Assembly: GCA_019633425.1 (NCBI GenBank)
Contig: WSUB01000174.1
Span: 1-64,000, forward strand
Source: Tulasnella sp. 424
Taxonomy: Eukaryota; Basidiomycota; Agaricomycetes; Cantharellales; Tulasnellaceae
Direction: 5' to 3'
DNA: 64,000 bases
How positions within the stretch are numbered: position 1 is the first letter of the stretch; each line of letters begins with the position of its first letter. The translations under genes were made by a program, and so were the position numbers. The notes under the pieces were generated by a model that was not told the origin of the DNA, made no database searches, and saw only the letters and a list, made by a program, of their open reading frames with translations. Positions 63,309-64,000 of the stretch are shown here, in pieces.

Positions 63309-64000
63309 TCAGAGAATACCAGCCCAATAATTGACAGTGCCCTTGGGCAAAGTGTTCGTCACCTTCGGGTGGGCCTTGTACCACTGCTGCACCCAGCCTT
63401 TGACCGTGCTTACTCCCTCATCGACAACCCGCTTGATATCGCGATCATATCTCGCGCCGTCCAAGTTCCAGTCCCAGCAGTGGTGACCGCCCTTGATGAC
63501 TTCAACTTTCTGAAGCTGCGTGTTGCGGAATTTAGGAGCCCAGCGGGATGAGAGCGAGGCCGAGCGCCAGGGATCGAACTCTCCGTTTACGACGTAGAGG
63601 TTGTTCGCTCGGATGTTCCATCCTCCTCCATGTTTGGAATTGACACCGTACGTATTGGGGTGGAAGTTTCCTAGGGAACCATCGGCGTTGGGGAACATGT
63701 GGTTGCACTACGGGGGTAAAAAACTGTTAGTCCGGCCCGTAATCACGTGGCTCGTGCCGTGACTGTCTCACCTCTCGAAGTTTGTAGTTCGTCGTGACGA
63801 GGGAAGAGACAATGCTGGAGTAGTTTCCTGGATCACCGTCTACCGTGGTGAAAGCGGTGCCATAAGTCAGGAGCTCTCGGGTGGCGAAACCACGTGCAAC
63901 GACTTACCCTGGAACCATCCGAACTCGTTGCAGATCATCCAGTACCACTGTCGATTCGCCTGGTTACCGACCGACCAGTCCTTATAAAGTACCGACGAGT
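63309..64000 (-). CDS. serine peptidase, family S28, second gene (partial, cut by window end)
   Basis: Three visible 3' exons: 64000-63908, 63839-63772 and 63707-63309, with intron positions identical to the last introns of the neighbouring S28 gene. The final exon carries VNGEFDPWRS (Asp) and GGHHCWDWN (His) and ends NYWAGIL. The sequence is diverged enough from the first gene (MFPNADGSLGNF versus MFPNEDGTPGNF) to be an older tandem duplicate. The nucleophile exon and the start lie beyond the window. Confidence 0.85.

Overview
This is a eukaryotic, almost certainly basidiomycete fungal window. I infer Agaricomycetes, possibly a Rhizoctonia/Ceratobasidium-type genome; the species cannot be fixed from sequence alone. 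The reasons are many short GT-AG introns of about 45-75 nt with CTRAY-like branch sites, roughly 50% GC, dense gene packing on both strands, and the protein families present.

Layout. About 0.1-40.8 kb is one tandem segmental array. Each unit runs: 5' remnant of an ISWI remodeller gene (+), alpha/beta-hydrolase (-), TKL-like protein kinase fused to 40-residue TPR repeats (+, here 'KT'), JmjC oxygenase (-). Five kinase-TPR copies are visible (starts 3170, 6629, 15601, 26034, 34877). Units 1 and 2 are partly collapsed by a deletion near 5.4 kb. The last unit ends in the only complete JmjC gene (39255-40765) and the only complete ISWI gene (40971-45585), which are divergently transcribed. This is probably the ancestral end of the array. 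Hydrolase copies A and B are open; copies C, D and the fragment are broken. Kinase-TPR copies carry about 8 to 27 TPRs. One copy has lost its kinase domain in frame and one has a nonsense codon.

About 41-60 kb is a second duplication: ISWI (+), a tandem double-kinase gene (-) and a NAK-like pseudokinase gene (-). The first copy is open throughout. In the second copy ISWI is a pseudogene, the double kinase has lost most of its N-terminal pseudokinase domain in frame, and the NAK-like gene is open. A third, very decayed ISWI remnant lies at 59.4-60.1 kb. From 60.3 kb to the window end are two secreted serine peptidases of family S28, the second cut by the window edge.

Three insertions resembling DNA transposons or MITEs lie in spacers and introns of the array, and there is one 8-N assembly gap inside a TPR array.

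How the genes may work together. The kinase genes (TKL-TPR, pseudokinase-kinase tandem, NAK-like pseudokinase) are amplified and diversified, whereas the ISWI and JmjC passengers decay outside their one intact copy. This fits selection acting on the kinase genes. The pairing of a signalling domain with a hypervariable, internally homogenised repeat array is architecturally similar to fungal NLR/STAND receptors. A recognition role is inference only.
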